Shown here one piece after another: positions 1 through 9,276 of a stretch of 54,204 nucleotides of DNA. The translations under genes and the position numbers were made by a program. The notes below the pieces were generated by a model. The model saw nothing but the letters and a program-made list of their open reading frames with translations. It was not told the origin of the DNA and did not search any database. Source of the DNA: Chitinophagaceae bacterium (GTDB lineage Bacteria; Bacteroidota; Bacteroidia; Chitinophagales; Chitinophagaceae); NCBI GenBank assembly GCA_025934485.1, contig JAICXX010000024.1, positions 1 to 54,204 of the forward strand. The letters run 5' to 3'. Position 1 is the first letter of the stretch. Every line of letters begins with the position of its first letter.

Positions 1-990
1 CGGCCTCCCATTCTCCAGCGGGTCCCGGAGCGAGATGATCTTGCCATAATACCGGCCAGCCGAAAGATAGATCTGGATCTTCGCCGGCTTATCGCCATGT
101 GTCTGCCATATCCCGAGGATCGCATCCGCCTTACCCGGCCCTGCCGCACCGGCCTGGGCGTGTGCGCCGGAAACCACTCCTACAACCACACCCAGCACCA
201 GCAAACCCGTCCTCACCGTCGCCTTGCGCCGCGATTTGCTCCGCGTATGCACCTCGGAAAAAGCAGCATCATAATCCTCACGCAGCGTCCCCATCATCCG
301 GTCCCAGAAAAGAAAATACAACCCGTAATTCCCCTTGAAATGCCAGTGATGCTGGTTATGGCACACCGAAGTATTCACCCACCGCCCCAGCGGATGCCGC
401 TGAAAGCCGGCCGGATAGAGCTCGAAACCCAAATGCCCATAGACATTATACGCAAGGCTCAACAGGAAAAAGATAAAGAGATGCCAGTAGTTTATCGGAA
501 TAGTAAACAAAAAGACCACAAAGATCAGGCTCTCCGCAAACGCTTCGAGTGGATGAAAAGCGTAGGCAGACCACGGACTCGGATTCACGCTCCGGTGATG
601 CACCAAATGGAAAAGCCGGAACAGCGTTGGATGATGGATCAGCCGGTGCATCCAGTAAAAATAGGTGTCGTGCATCAGGAACATGAGCGGGAAAGCGGCG
701 AAGAAATACACCCAACCATGCCGGGCGATCGATGCGTAATAGGTCGTATGCGGCCGGAGCGAATCGTTATGCAACAGGATCAGCGGCGGCAACGAAAAGA
801 TCACGATCGACACCGTGGAAAACAGCAATTCCCGGCGATAGTCGGCTGCAGCAGGATAACGCGGCTGGATCTTCCTCCAGCTAACCCGGTTCCGCAACAC
901 CACATAAAAGACCAGGAACGCGACCCCGGCGATCATATAGTATTTGTCGGCAACATTTAAGAGCGCATGCCAAAATTTCGACCAGTTCAT
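1..990 (-). CDS. Fatty-acid hydroxylase (sterol desaturase) fused to DUF2147, 3' end cut by window edge
   Basis: The frame is open from an ATG at 990 to the left edge (330 codons, no stop), so the C-terminus is missing. Residues about 20-235 form an integral-membrane di-iron hydroxylase: several hydrophobic segments plus the histidine clusters HRLIHH (115-120), HLVHH (128-132) and CHNQHHWH (210-217) that bind the two irons in this superfamily. Residues about 258-280 are a positively charged, hydrophobic stretch ending in AHAQA, which looks like a secretion signal. The following motifs GIWQTHGDKPAKIQIY and GRYYGKI are typical of the small secreted DUF2147 domain. The start lies 1 nt after the helicase stop, so the two genes are probably co-transcribed. 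The lipid substrate cannot be told from sequence. Family assignment is firm; the fusion is read directly in one frame. Confidence 0.85.
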   Translation of the reverse strand, partial: MNWSKFWHALLNVADKYYMIAGVAFLVFYVVLRNRVSWRKIQPRYPAAADYRRELLFSTVSIVIFSLPPLILLHNDSLRPHTTYYASIARHGWVYFFAAFPLMFLMHDTYFYWMHRLIHHPTLFRLFHLVHHRSVNPSPWSAYAFHPLEAFAESLIFVVFLFTIPINYWHLFIFFLLSLAYNVYGHLGFELYPAGFQRHPLGRWVNTSVCHNQHHWHFKGNYGLYFLFWDRMMGTLREDYDAAFSEVHTRSKSRRKATVRTGLLVLGVVVGVVSGAHAQAGAAGPGKADAILGIWQTHGDKPAKIQIYLSAGRYYGKIISLRDPLENGRP

Positions 991-991
991 A

Positions 992-3946
992 TTATCCAAA
1001 TAAAAATGCCACGTCATCTTGTGACAGATGCTTCACAAACCCCGCCTCATCCGCCACCAGGTCCGCCGCCAGGCTCCGCTTCTTCTCCTGCAGCTGCAGG
1101 ATCTTCTCCTCCACCGTATCCTTACAGATCATGCGGTAGGCGAAGACTTTGTTGAGCTGCCCGATCCTATGACTCCTGTCGATGGCCTGCTGCTCTGCCG
1201 CGGGGTTCCACCAGGGATCCACAAGATACACATAATCCGCCGCCGTGAGCGTCAGCCCCACACCCCCGGCCTTCAGGCTGATCAAAAACACCCGCATCGT
1301 GTCGTCCTCCTGGAACCGCTGCACACCCGCCTTCCGGTCTTCCGCCGATACGCTGCCATCCAAATACAAATACGGGATGCTCCTTGCACCCAGCACCTCC
1401 CGGATCAAGGCCAGCATCGAGGTGAACTGCGAGAACACAAGGACCTTGTGCGCACCGGTATTCTCCTCGATCTCCCGCACCAGTTCCTCCAATTTAACGC
1501 TCACATTCGGCGCCAGATTGTCCGCATCACCAGCCGCGGCCGGCTCACCTGGCCCCGCCGAGACACCAGCCCCCGCCGGCTCCTCGCGAAAATCCTTCAA
1601 CAACGCCGGACTATCGCAGATCTGCCGCAGCTTCGTAAGCCCCTCGAGGATATAGATACTGCTCTTCCCCATACCCTCTTCGGCTATCCGCCCAAGCAGA
1701 CTCTCCCGATAATGCTGCCGGTAGCTATCATAGATCCGCCGCTGCTCCTCACCCATTTCACACCAGAGGATCATCTCCGTCCGGTCCGGCAGATCCTTAG
1801 CCACCTGCTCCTTGGTGCGACGCAAAATAAAGGGATAGATCAGCTTCCGCAGCCGTGCCGCCGCCACCGGATCGCCATTCCGGTCTATCGGCGTAGCAAA
1901 TTCCGCCCGGAAAAAATCAGCCCCGCCCAGCATCCCCGGATTCAAAAAATCCATCTGCGCATATAGATCGAAGGTATTGTTCTGCACCGGCGTCCCGCTC
2001 AACGCGAGCCGGTTCCGGCCACGTAGCTGCATTACCGCTTTCCGCACCTGAGACCCCGGATTTTTGATCGCCTGACTCTCATCCAGTATCACATAGCCAA
2101 ATAGAAAGGAAGCAAAATGCTGGATGTCGTTCCGCACCATGCCATAGCTCGTGATGATCACATGCGCCCGGCGAAAAACGGTCTCATCCAACACCCTGTC
2201 CGCGCCATAATGCAGCTGATAGTCTAACCCGGGCAAGAACTTGCGAAGCTCCGTTTCCCAATTGTATAATAACGAAGTAGGACAAACGACCAGGTGTGTC
2301 TCGTCAGGATGCCGCTCCACCACATGCTGTAAAAAGCTCAGGGTCTGCAGCGTCTTACCCAAACCCATATCGTCTGCCAGACACCCGCCCCACCCCATCT
2401 CATTCAACAAACACATCCAGCGGAAACCCGCCACCTGGTAATCCCTAAGCTGCGCCTGCACCGCCGCCGGCACGACCCAGTTCCCAGCGGCACCATCATA
2501 ATTCGCCCAACGCTGCTGTTTTTCCGCAAGCTCCGCCTGCAGCGACTCCACACCACCGACCTCAGCCAAGACGCCCCAATGCAGCGCCGGCAAACGCATC
2601 CCGCCCTCCTGTGCCTGCCCCATCTTCAGGAGCAACGCGTACTTATCCAGCCACTCCTTAGGCAACATGCCCAGGCTGCCATCAGCCAACAAGATGAACT
2701 CCTGCCGCCCCAATATCGCCTTCCGCAGCTCATGCAGCGGCACCACCAGATCGCCATACGTAACCCGTATCGTTAGATCGAACCAGTCGATCGACCTCCC
2801 CGCAATGATCTCAAAAGTCGGCACATTGGTGTTGTATTTGAACTTCCGGAGCTTATTCATGCCGAGCACCGGCACATCCATCTGCTGCATCAGCTGGTAA
2901 AAGCGGAGAAACCAGCTCTTCTCCAACGCCTCCTTGAAGGTCAGATAGAAATATCCATTAGTCTGATCTTCGAATTTCTTATGCAGACCCTTCAATGCAT
3001 CCATAAGCCGCCCCTCCTCCTCTTTCTTCCGGGCAATCAGCACCAGCCGGTCCTCATATTCCACCCGTGTCTCCTCCTCCTCACTTTCCTCTACCTCATG
3101 CCCCGCATAAGACCATTTGGGTTTGATCAGCAAAAAATTCTCATTGAGCTCGCTCACATACACCTGCGGCTGCGGCTGAACATCCACCGACTCGGTGAGG
3201 ATCACGGCATCCGTATTGACGGGATACCGCTCCGCCAAAGGCTTGACGACCGTCGCCATGAACCGTGGCAGCCCCTCCTCCCGAACGACGAATTCCCCCT
3301 GCCGGTAACGCTCCAGCAGCTCCCTGTCCGCCGGTTTCAGCAAAAAGAATTCATTCCCGCTTTTTAAAAAGTACGGCGTCACCGTAAAGTCTTCCACAGG
3401 AAAGACACCGTTATTGATGGCAACCGAACAAAATAAATGCAACATACCGCTCCGGCGCTCCAGCACCCATTGCATCGCCGGCGATGCCGCGCTGATCGAA
3501 GCAGGCCGGATAGCCGTACTATGAAAAGACTCGCCGATTGGCAGATAGAACAGATATTTCACCACCGGCACCAGCGGTTTCAACTCCTGCAACACGACAG
3601 ACACCCATTGGCGCAGCAACACATAATGCCGCTCATCCAAAAGCTCGAAAGCTTTACCGGCATCCCTTAGCCATGCGAACCCATTCCTGACCAGGTGTTC
3701 CAGCAATGCCTCGTCCGAAAGTTTCTGGATAACGTGCGCCAACGGTAGCGGTAACCCCTCTAAATAAGGCTTATGATTCCCACTAAGCGGAATACGCTGA
3801 TAGCTCCGCCCCTCCTTTTTCTCCATCACCAGCAACAACTCCACGGCCAGCCCTCCCCTTCTTTCCTGATTGAAATTCAGCAGTAATCCCACATTCGGCC
3901 GCGCCGTTCCAGCCGGCACGATGATCGTTTTCTTAGGTTGATTCAA
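992..3946 (-). CDS. SNF2-family DEAD/DEAH-like helicase
   Basis: This 984-residue protein is a bacterial Snf2/Rad54-type ATPase that would move along or remodel DNA or DNA-protein complexes in the cytoplasm. The first 480 or so residues are a family-specific N-terminal region without a recognised enzyme motif. The motor follows: motif I DDMGLGKT (Lys about 531), motif II DESQ in place of the usual DEAH/DEAQ, motif III LSGTPVQNN, and a C-terminal lobe with VFSQFTSML, SLKAGGVGLTLTAAD and the closing QAIDRSHRIGQ. An Ala/Gly/Pro-rich insertion (about residues 795-815) lies between the two RecA lobes. Length and order match full-length bacterial SNF2 proteins. It is followed 1 nt later by the hydroxylase fusion, with no obvious functional link. 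Its exact cellular role is not known from sequence. Confidence 0.93.
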   Translation of the reverse strand: MNQPKKTIIVPAGTARPNVGLLLNFNQERRGGLAVELLLVMEKKEGRSYQRIPLSGNHKPYLEGLPLPLAHVIQKLSDEALLEHLVRNGFAWLRDAGKAFELLDERHYVLLRQWVSVVLQELKPLVPVVKYLFYLPIGESFHSTAIRPASISAASPAMQWVLERRSGMLHLFCSVAINNGVFPVEDFTVTPYFLKSGNEFFLLKPADRELLERYRQGEFVVREEGLPRFMATVVKPLAERYPVNTDAVILTESVDVQPQPQVYVSELNENFLLIKPKWSYAGHEVEESEEEETRVEYEDRLVLIARKKEEEGRLMDALKGLHKKFEDQTNGYFYLTFKEALEKSWFLRFYQLMQQMDVPVLGMNKLRKFKYNTNVPTFEIIAGRSIDWFDLTIRVTYGDLVVPLHELRKAILGRQEFILLADGSLGMLPKEWLDKYALLLKMGQAQEGGMRLPALHWGVLAEVGGVESLQAELAEKQQRWANYDGAAGNWVVPAAVQAQLRDYQVAGFRWMCLLNEMGWGGCLADDMGLGKTLQTLSFLQHVVERHPDETHLVVCPTSLLYNWETELRKFLPGLDYQLHYGADRVLDETVFRRAHVIITSYGMVRNDIQHFASFLFGYVILDESQAIKNPGSQVRKAVMQLRGRNRLALSGTPVQNNTFDLYAQMDFLNPGMLGGADFFRAEFATPIDRNGDPVAAARLRKLIYPFILRRTKEQVAKDLPDRTEMILWCEMGEEQRRIYDSYRQHYRESLLGRIAEEGMGKSSIYILEGLTKLRQICDSPALLKDFREEPAGAGVSAGPGEPAAAGDADNLAPNVSVKLEELVREIEENTGAHKVLVFSQFTSMLALIREVLGARSIPYLYLDGSVSAEDRKAGVQRFQEDDTMRVFLISLKAGGVGLTLTAADYVYLVDPWWNPAAEQQAIDRSHRIGQLNKVFAYRMICKDTVEEKILQLQEKKRSLAADLVADEAGFVKHLSQDDVAFLFG

Positions 3947-4017
3947 GATTTGTTAATTAATTGTAAACGAGCATTTCGAGAGGCAAAAATAATAACAAAA
4001 CGCCCCCCGCGTTATAG

Positions 4018-4025
4018 TATCTTTG
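4018..4025 (+). promoter_or_regulatory. Candidate -7 element for the acyl carrier protein gene
   Basis: TATCTTTG matches the Bacteroidota -7 consensus TAnnTTTG exactly. It lies 73 nt before the ATG at 4099, in the gap between the divergent helicase and the carrier protein. No convincing TTTG -33 element sits 17-23 nt upstream, so the assignment rests on one box. Confidence 0.45.
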
Positions 4026-4098
4026 CATCAATCCTGATTGATCTTGCCAATGACAGGCCGAGTCTGATGGCCGTACCTGAAAATCAAAAATGTAGATT

Positions 4099-4362
4099 AT
4101 GAATTCCGTTATTAGCAAGAACCCTACTATCGCGGATAGGGTAAAGACGATCATCCACGAGAAATTAGGCGTAGAGCAGTCCGCTATGGTTGACAGCGCA
4201 TCCTTTTCCGATGACCTCGGCCTGGACTCGCTGGATGTGCTCGAGACCTTTATGTCGCTGGAAAAAGAATTCAACCTGAAGATCAACGACGATGACGCCG
4301 AAAAACTCAAGACAGTAGGCTCCGTCATCGATTATATCACCGCACATGCCCGCCGTAACTAA
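4099..4362 (+). CDS. Acyl carrier protein, stand-alone
   Basis: An 87-residue four-helix acyl carrier protein. The phosphopantetheine attachment motif is GLDSLD with Ser44 as the modified residue, preceded by the acidic DDLGLD turn and followed by the acidic helix II that docks partner enzymes. Such proteins carry acyl chains for fatty-acid, lipid or polyketide synthesis in the cytoplasm. No ketosynthase or other fatty-acid gene is next to it, and FabF does not follow, so this may be a secondary or specialised carrier and not the main AcpP. It stands alone, divergent from the helicase and convergent with the xylose operon. Confidence 0.92.
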   Translation: MNSVISKNPTIADRVKTIIHEKLGVEQSAMVDSASFSDDLGLDSLDVLETFMSLEKEFNLKINDDDAEKLKTVGSVIDYITAHARRN

Positions 4363-4449
4363 CGATAAAGGGAATAGCTTTAAGTCGATAGGAAATTTCT
4401 TGCTCCGGATATTAAAAGCAATTTTTATCCGTAAAAAGGATTGTTGTAA

Positions 4450-4500
4450 GTAGGCGACCCGCAAATCGCCCGGCCCCCGGGGAGCCGGGCCCCGGCCTAC
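4450..4500. terminator. GC-rich two-tier hairpin between convergent genes
   Basis: An outer stem GTAGGC (4450-4455) pairs with GCCTAC (4495-4500), and inside it CCCGGC (4469-4474) pairs with GCCGGG (4484-4489). It lies where the carrier-protein gene and the xylose operon converge and overlaps the stop codon of the SSS symporter. No U-tract follows, so it may stop or stabilise transcripts in either direction. Confidence 0.45.
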
Positions 4501-6188
4501 CAATACACCGTATACAACGTGATCAGTAGCCCCGCAATGATCAGCGCTCCGACGGCAAATCCCTTCGACACCTTAAACATGCTCGTATCCACGATCATCC
4601 CCTTATTTACCACACCCCGCTTGTTCTCCACAAAATTGATGATCGCCATCCCGATTACACATATCAGGAAGACAAGCCCCATCCTGTCGATGAACGGGAT
4701 CTCGAAAACGCCATGATTATCCGGATTCGGCTGAAAGAGCCCATAGGGTGTCAGCCAGTTGAGATCTGCCCACATGGGAAGGAACTTTAAGATGATCGAC
4801 AGCACCAATCCCCCGATCATCGCAAACATCGCCGCATTGGCAGTCGTCCGCTTCCAAAAGAAACCCAGCAGGAACATCGCCAGGATACCCGGAGATACGA
4901 AACCGGTATACTCCTGGATATAATTGAAGCCTTGCTTTCCTTCCCCCATCAGCTTCTCGCCGATCACCAGCGACATAAGCACCGCCAGCAACATAGAAAT
5001 GACCACCGTGATCTTACCTGTACGCACAAGATGACGCTCATCGGCCTCTTTAGCAATGGCCTTCTTATAGACATCCAATGTAAAGATGGTAGCGATACTG
5101 TTTGCCTTACCCGCCAGCGAAGCCACGATAGCTGCAGTCAGCGCCGCAAAGGCGATCCCCTTGAAACCCGCGGGTAACAAGGTCATGAGGTTGGGATAAG
5201 CTTTGTTGACATCCACCGCGCCAGCCGAGCTCAGCATCGTGGTATGGAACATGCCTTTCTGATAAAGGACATAGGCGCCGATACCCGGCAACACCACGAT
5301 CACCGGCATTAATAATTTCAGAAAAGCTGCGTACAGGATACCGCTGCGGGCCGTCTTCAGATCGGCGCCCAACGCCCGTTGCGTAATATATTGGTTACAC
5401 CCCCAATAGTTCAGGTTCACGATCCACATCCCGCCGACCAGGACGCTTAGACCCGGAAGGCTCACATAGTTGGGCGAATTTTTGTCGAAGATCATATGGA
5501 AATGGTCCGGAGCACTCCGCGTCAACAGCTTGAACCCCGCCACCAACCCCGACTCCCCGTTCTTCTCGGCCACCAGATGCAACGCGATCCAGGTCGCGAC
5601 CAGCCCCCCCAGGATCAAAAAGAACACCTGAATCACATCCGTATAGCCGATGACCTTCATGCCGCCCAGCGTAATGATCACCGCAAAGATGGCCAGCAAA
5701 AAGATACAGACCACGATATTGATCCCCGAGATACTGCTCACCGCAAGAGCCCCTAGATACAGGATCGACATGAGATTGACCACAATGTATAAGGCCAGCC
5801 AGAAGATCGCCATGATCATGGCTACAGTTCCGTTATACCGCTGATTCAGGAACTGCGGCATCGTATAGATCTTATTCTTAAGATACACGGGGATAAAGAA
5901 GATCGCTACAATGATCAGTGTCGCCGCCGCCATCCACTCATACGTCGAGATGGCCAGACCCAGCCGGAAACCCGATCCGCTCATCCCGATCATTTGTTCC
6001 GCCGAAATATTCGAAGCGATCAGCGAAGCGCCGATAGCCCACCACGTCAGCGAACCTTCTGCAAGAAAATAATCTTTGGAGCTTGTCTGCGCCGCTTTTT
6101 TTCGGTTATAGATCCAAAAACCATAACAGGCAACGATCAGGAAATAACAAAGGAAAACAACATAGTCGAGGGTCTGTAACATCTGCAT
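4497..6188 (-). CDS. SSS-family sodium/sugar symporter of the xylose operon
   Basis: A sodium:solute symporter of the SGLT type, last gene of the xylose operon, probably importing xylose or a related sugar with Na+ across the inner membrane. About 14 hydrophobic segments are visible. The N-terminal signature YFLAEGSLTWWAIGASLIAS and the following NISAEQMIGMSGSG are hallmarks of the sugar branch, as is NLNYWGCNQYITQRALGA in the middle. The open frame extends upstream to a GTG at 6254, but that extension is not membrane-like. The ATG at 6188, with another at 6182, matches the start of the paralogue in the arabinose operon and is preferred (563 residues). The two proteins are close relatives along their whole length. 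Substrate is inferred from context. Confidence 0.9.
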   Translation of the reverse strand: MQMLQTLDYVVFLCYFLIVACYGFWIYNRKKAAQTSSKDYFLAEGSLTWWAIGASLIASNISAEQMIGMSGSGFRLGLAISTYEWMAAATLIIVAIFFIPVYLKNKIYTMPQFLNQRYNGTVAMIMAIFWLALYIVVNLMSILYLGALAVSSISGINIVVCIFLLAIFAVIITLGGMKVIGYTDVIQVFFLILGGLVATWIALHLVAEKNGESGLVAGFKLLTRSAPDHFHMIFDKNSPNYVSLPGLSVLVGGMWIVNLNYWGCNQYITQRALGADLKTARSGILYAAFLKLLMPVIVVLPGIGAYVLYQKGMFHTTMLSSAGAVDVNKAYPNLMTLLPAGFKGIAFAALTAAIVASLAGKANSIATIFTLDVYKKAIAKEADERHLVRTGKITVVISMLLAVLMSLVIGEKLMGEGKQGFNYIQEYTGFVSPGILAMFLLGFFWKRTTANAAMFAMIGGLVLSIILKFLPMWADLNWLTPYGLFQPNPDNHGVFEIPFIDRMGLVFLICVIGMAIINFVENKRGVVNKGMIVDTSMFKVSKGFAVGALIIAGLLITLYTVYW

Positions 6189-6259
6189 ACGCGAAGCAAG
6201 GTTAATTAGCGCCCAATATAAGACAAATGGGCGATCTATCCGCGTTTGCCCCACATCGT

Positions 6260-7912
6260 TTATCCACGCTTACCCCAGAGCTGTTCTATTTGTTCCAGCG
6301 TCTTGCCCTTGGTCTCGGGAACCAGCTTCCACACGAAAATTGCAGAGAGGATACCCATCACTCCATAGATCCAGTAGGAGAATCCATGGTTGAATTTTGC
6401 CGTCAGCCATTGATTATCGTTCATCATGGGAAAGGTAAGCGATACCACCCAGTTCGCGATCCATTGGGCCGCAACAGCAATGGACAACGCTCCCCTGATG
6501 CTGTTGGGAAATATTTCCGCCAGCAGCACCCAGCACACCGGGCCCCAGCTCATGGCAAACGCCGCCGTATACGTCAGCATGAAGATCAGCGCAGCAATAC
6601 CAACCGCATTGAAATAAAAGGCGAAACCCAGGGCAAACATGCTTATCCCCATGCCGATCGACCCGATGACCATCAGCGGTTTCCTGCCAAACCTATCCAC
6701 GGTAAGTATAGCCACCACCGTGAACAAAAGATTGACGACACCCACTATGATCGTTTGCAAAAGCGAGCTGTCGGTGGAAGATCCCATATTCCGAAAGATA
6801 TTGCTCGCATAGTACAGGACGACGTTGATACCCACGAACTGCTGGAACACACTAAGCAGGATGCCGATGAAAATAAGAAAATACCCGTACGACAGCCAGG
6901 GCGCATTCTTCTCATGCAGCGTCGATTTAATGTCGCTCAAGGTGGCGGAAGCATCACTCTCCCCGGCGATCCTCTTCAGCACCCTGATCGCTTTCTCGTC
7001 CTTGCCTTTCATGGCCAGGTATCGCGGCGTCTCAGGCACAAAGAACAGCAGGATGAAGAAGATACCCGCAGGGATCACCCCCGAGAAGAACATCCAGCGC
7101 CATCCTTCCGTGATCAGCCATTGCTCATTCCCCTGCTTAGCGATGAAATAGTTCACGAAGTAGATCACCAGCATGCCGAAGATGATCGCCAGCTGATTGA
7201 AGGACACCAAACGCCCCCGCATGTTGGCCGGCGCGATCTCCGCGATATACATCGGCGAGATCATGGAGGCAATGCCGACGCCGATGCCGCCGATGATCCG
7301 GTAGATCACAAAGGAATACGCGTCCAGGGTGCCGAAGAAATTAAAGGACTCCGGACGCCACGCCCCGATGGCGGAGATAAAGAAACAAATTGCGGAGATG
7401 ACCAGCCCGTTCTTCCTGCCCAGCGATTTGGAAATGAATCCGGCCGCGGCCCCGCCGATCACACAGCCTATCAATGCGCTGGCGATAACGAAACCCTTGA
7501 TGGCATTGGCCGTATCCTGTAAGTCGGCGGGCAGGTAGGAAATAGACCTGCCAGCAAAGGATGCCGCCCAGAAACCCAGTACGGCAAGAAGGATGACACT
7601 GATGATCCCGCCCTTCCTCGCCCCCAGCAACCGAACGAGCTGTGCGCAGATGACGATTCCCACGAGGAACAGGACTACGATCAGCAGAATTTTATACTGC
7701 GAGATCATCCGCACCGCATAATCGGCATGCGCAGGCTCGGTGATGGGGGTAATATAGAACGCGACCAACGACTTCTCCGCCCCGTTCACCACTGCGGTGT
7801 CGTAACCAAAAAGCAACCCGCCGATCGCCGCTACCAGCGTCAGCAGGGTTATATAGGCCTGGCTCACCTTGCTTAAGGAAGCCGTTTTGGCGGAGGTGTC
7901 GATCATTACCAT
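6260..7912 (-). CDS. xylE: D-xylose/H+ symporter, major facilitator sugar porter
   Basis: A 550-residue, 12-helix sugar porter of the MFS family, expected to import xylose with protons. Family signatures are GGLLFGYDTAVVNGA in helix 1, RIIGGIGVGIASMISPMYIAE, VPETPRYL at the end of the first half, QQFVGINVVLYYA in helix 7, RFGRKPL, and PETKGKTLEQIE near the C-terminus. The loop after helix 2 is longer than in E. coli XylE, a pattern common in Bacteroidota homologues. It starts 29 nt after xylA in the same direction. Two transporters in one xylose operon, this one and the SSS symporter, suggest different affinities or coupling ions. Confidence 0.93.
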   Translation of the reverse strand: MVMIDTSAKTASLSKVSQAYITLLTLVAAIGGLLFGYDTAVVNGAEKSLVAFYITPITEPAHADYAVRMISQYKILLIVVLFLVGIVICAQLVRLLGARKGGIISVILLAVLGFWAASFAGRSISYLPADLQDTANAIKGFVIASALIGCVIGGAAAGFISKSLGRKNGLVISAICFFISAIGAWRPESFNFFGTLDAYSFVIYRIIGGIGVGIASMISPMYIAEIAPANMRGRLVSFNQLAIIFGMLVIYFVNYFIAKQGNEQWLITEGWRWMFFSGVIPAGIFFILLFFVPETPRYLAMKGKDEKAIRVLKRIAGESDASATLSDIKSTLHEKNAPWLSYGYFLIFIGILLSVFQQFVGINVVLYYASNIFRNMGSSTDSSLLQTIIVGVVNLLFTVVAILTVDRFGRKPLMVIGSIGMGISMFALGFAFYFNAVGIAALIFMLTYTAAFAMSWGPVCWVLLAEIFPNSIRGALSIAVAAQWIANWVVSLTFPMMNDNQWLTAKFNHGFSYWIYGVMGILSAIFVWKLVPETKGKTLEQIEQLWGKRG

Positions 7913-7941
7913 ATGGAAGCAATTAAAAGGTCGGTGGGTTT

Positions 7942-9270
7942 TTAAATATACCGGTTGATAAGATTTTCAAGATATTCCTGACGTCCGCTAATCACTTTCG
8001 GTTCTCCATTCTTAGCCGCAAGATTCCGCAGGTCTTCGAGACTCAGCTTGCCTTTTTCAAAAGCCGCGCCGTCCCCACTGTCATAGGAAGCATACCGGTC
8101 CGCCCGGATCTTCTTATAATCGGATGAGCGCAAGATATTGTCCGCCACGACCAACGCCCGGGCAAACGTATCCACGCCGCCGATATGCGCATGAAACAAG
8201 TCCGCAGGATCGGTGCTGTTCCGCCGGATCTTGGCGTCGAAATTGATCCCGCCGCCGCCAAAACCTCCGGCTTCAAGGATGATCAACATGGCTTCGGTGA
8301 GCTCATTGATATTGTTCGGGAACTGATCCGTGTCCCAGCCATTCTGATAATCACCCCGATTAGCATCTATAGACCCCAGAACTCCTGCATCAACAGCGAC
8401 TTGTAACTCATGCGTGAACGTATGTCCAGCCAGCGTGGCATGATTGACCTCGATATTCAGTTTGAAATCCTTGAGCAGATCGTACTGCCGCAGGAAACCG
8501 ATCACCGTTGCGCTATCGTAATCATATTGGTGCTTGGTGGGTTCGCACGGCTTGGGTTCGATAAAGAAAGTCCCTTTGAAACCCTGCTTGCGTGCATAAT
8601 CCTTCGACACATGCAGGAACCGCGCAAGATGCTCCTGCTCCCGTTTCATATTGGTGTTCAGCAGGCTCATATAACCTTCGCGGCCGCCCCAAAAGACATA
8701 GTTCTCGCCACCCAGCGCGATCGTCGCATCGAGCGCCGCCTTCACCTGCGCGCCGGCATGCGCCAGCACAGCAAAATCCGGATTGGTGGCCGCGCCGTTC
8801 ATATACCGGCGGTTAGAGAAAAGATTTGCCGTTCCCCACAACAATTTAACCCCACTGGCCTTTTGTTTCGCGGCGGCATAGTCCACCAGCGCCTGTAACC
8901 GCTTTTCGTTATCGGCCACATCGTTCGTATAGTCTACGACGTCGACATCATGAAAACAATAGTAGGGCAACCCGAGCTTCGTGATGAATTCAAAGGCCGC
9001 ATCCATCTTATCCTTCGCCCTTGCTACCGCATCGTTTTTCTCGTTCCAGGGATGGAGATGCGTGGGTTCACCAAAGGGGTCTGCACCATTACCTACAAAC
9101 GAATGCCAGTAGGCAACCGCAAAACGCAAATGGTCTTTCATGGTCTTACCGGCTACGACCTTGTTCGCATCATACCAACGATAGGCCAGGGGATTGTCTG
9201 TATTCGGTCCCTCATACGGGATTTCCCCGATACCTTTAAAAAACTCTTTTTGTCCGGTGATAACTGGCAT
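7942..9270 (-). CDS. xylA: Xylose isomerase
   Basis: A 442-residue class II xylose isomerase that converts D-xylose to D-xylulose in the cytoplasm, using two divalent metal ions. Visible signatures are YYCFHDVDV (catalytic His region), GTFFIEPKP with a metal-binding Glu, [18 protein letters not shown] with the metal-binding Glu/His, and [20 protein letters not shown] with the metal-binding Asp residues. Length and motifs are those of a complete enzyme. It is 6 nt downstream of xylB and 29 nt upstream of the xylE-type gene, so the three form an operon. Confidence 0.98.
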   Translation of the reverse strand: MPVITGQKEFFKGIGEIPYEGPNTDNPLAYRWYDANKVVAGKTMKDHLRFAVAYWHSFVGNGADPFGEPTHLHPWNEKNDAVARAKDKMDAAFEFITKLGLPYYCFHDVDVVDYTNDVADNEKRLQALVDYAAAKQKASGVKLLWGTANLFSNRRYMNGAATNPDFAVLAHAGAQVKAALDATIALGGENYVFWGGREGYMSLLNTNMKREQEHLARFLHVSKDYARKQGFKGTFFIEPKPCEPTKHQYDYDSATVIGFLRQYDLLKDFKLNIEVNHATLAGHTFTHELQVAVDAGVLGSIDANRGDYQNGWDTDQFPNNINELTEAMLIILEAGGFGGGGINFDAKIRRNSTDPADLFHAHIGGVDTFARALVVADNILRSSDYKKIRADRYASYDSGDGAAFEKGKLSLEDLRNLAAKNGEPKVISGRQEYLENLINRYI

Positions 9271-9276
9271 AGCTTA

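Noticed and set aside
97..960. Long plus-strand reading frame at the left edge
   Set aside because: It is antisense to the hydroxylase gene, is Arg/His/Pro/Gln-rich and has no family features; the minus-strand frame has clear histidine motifs.
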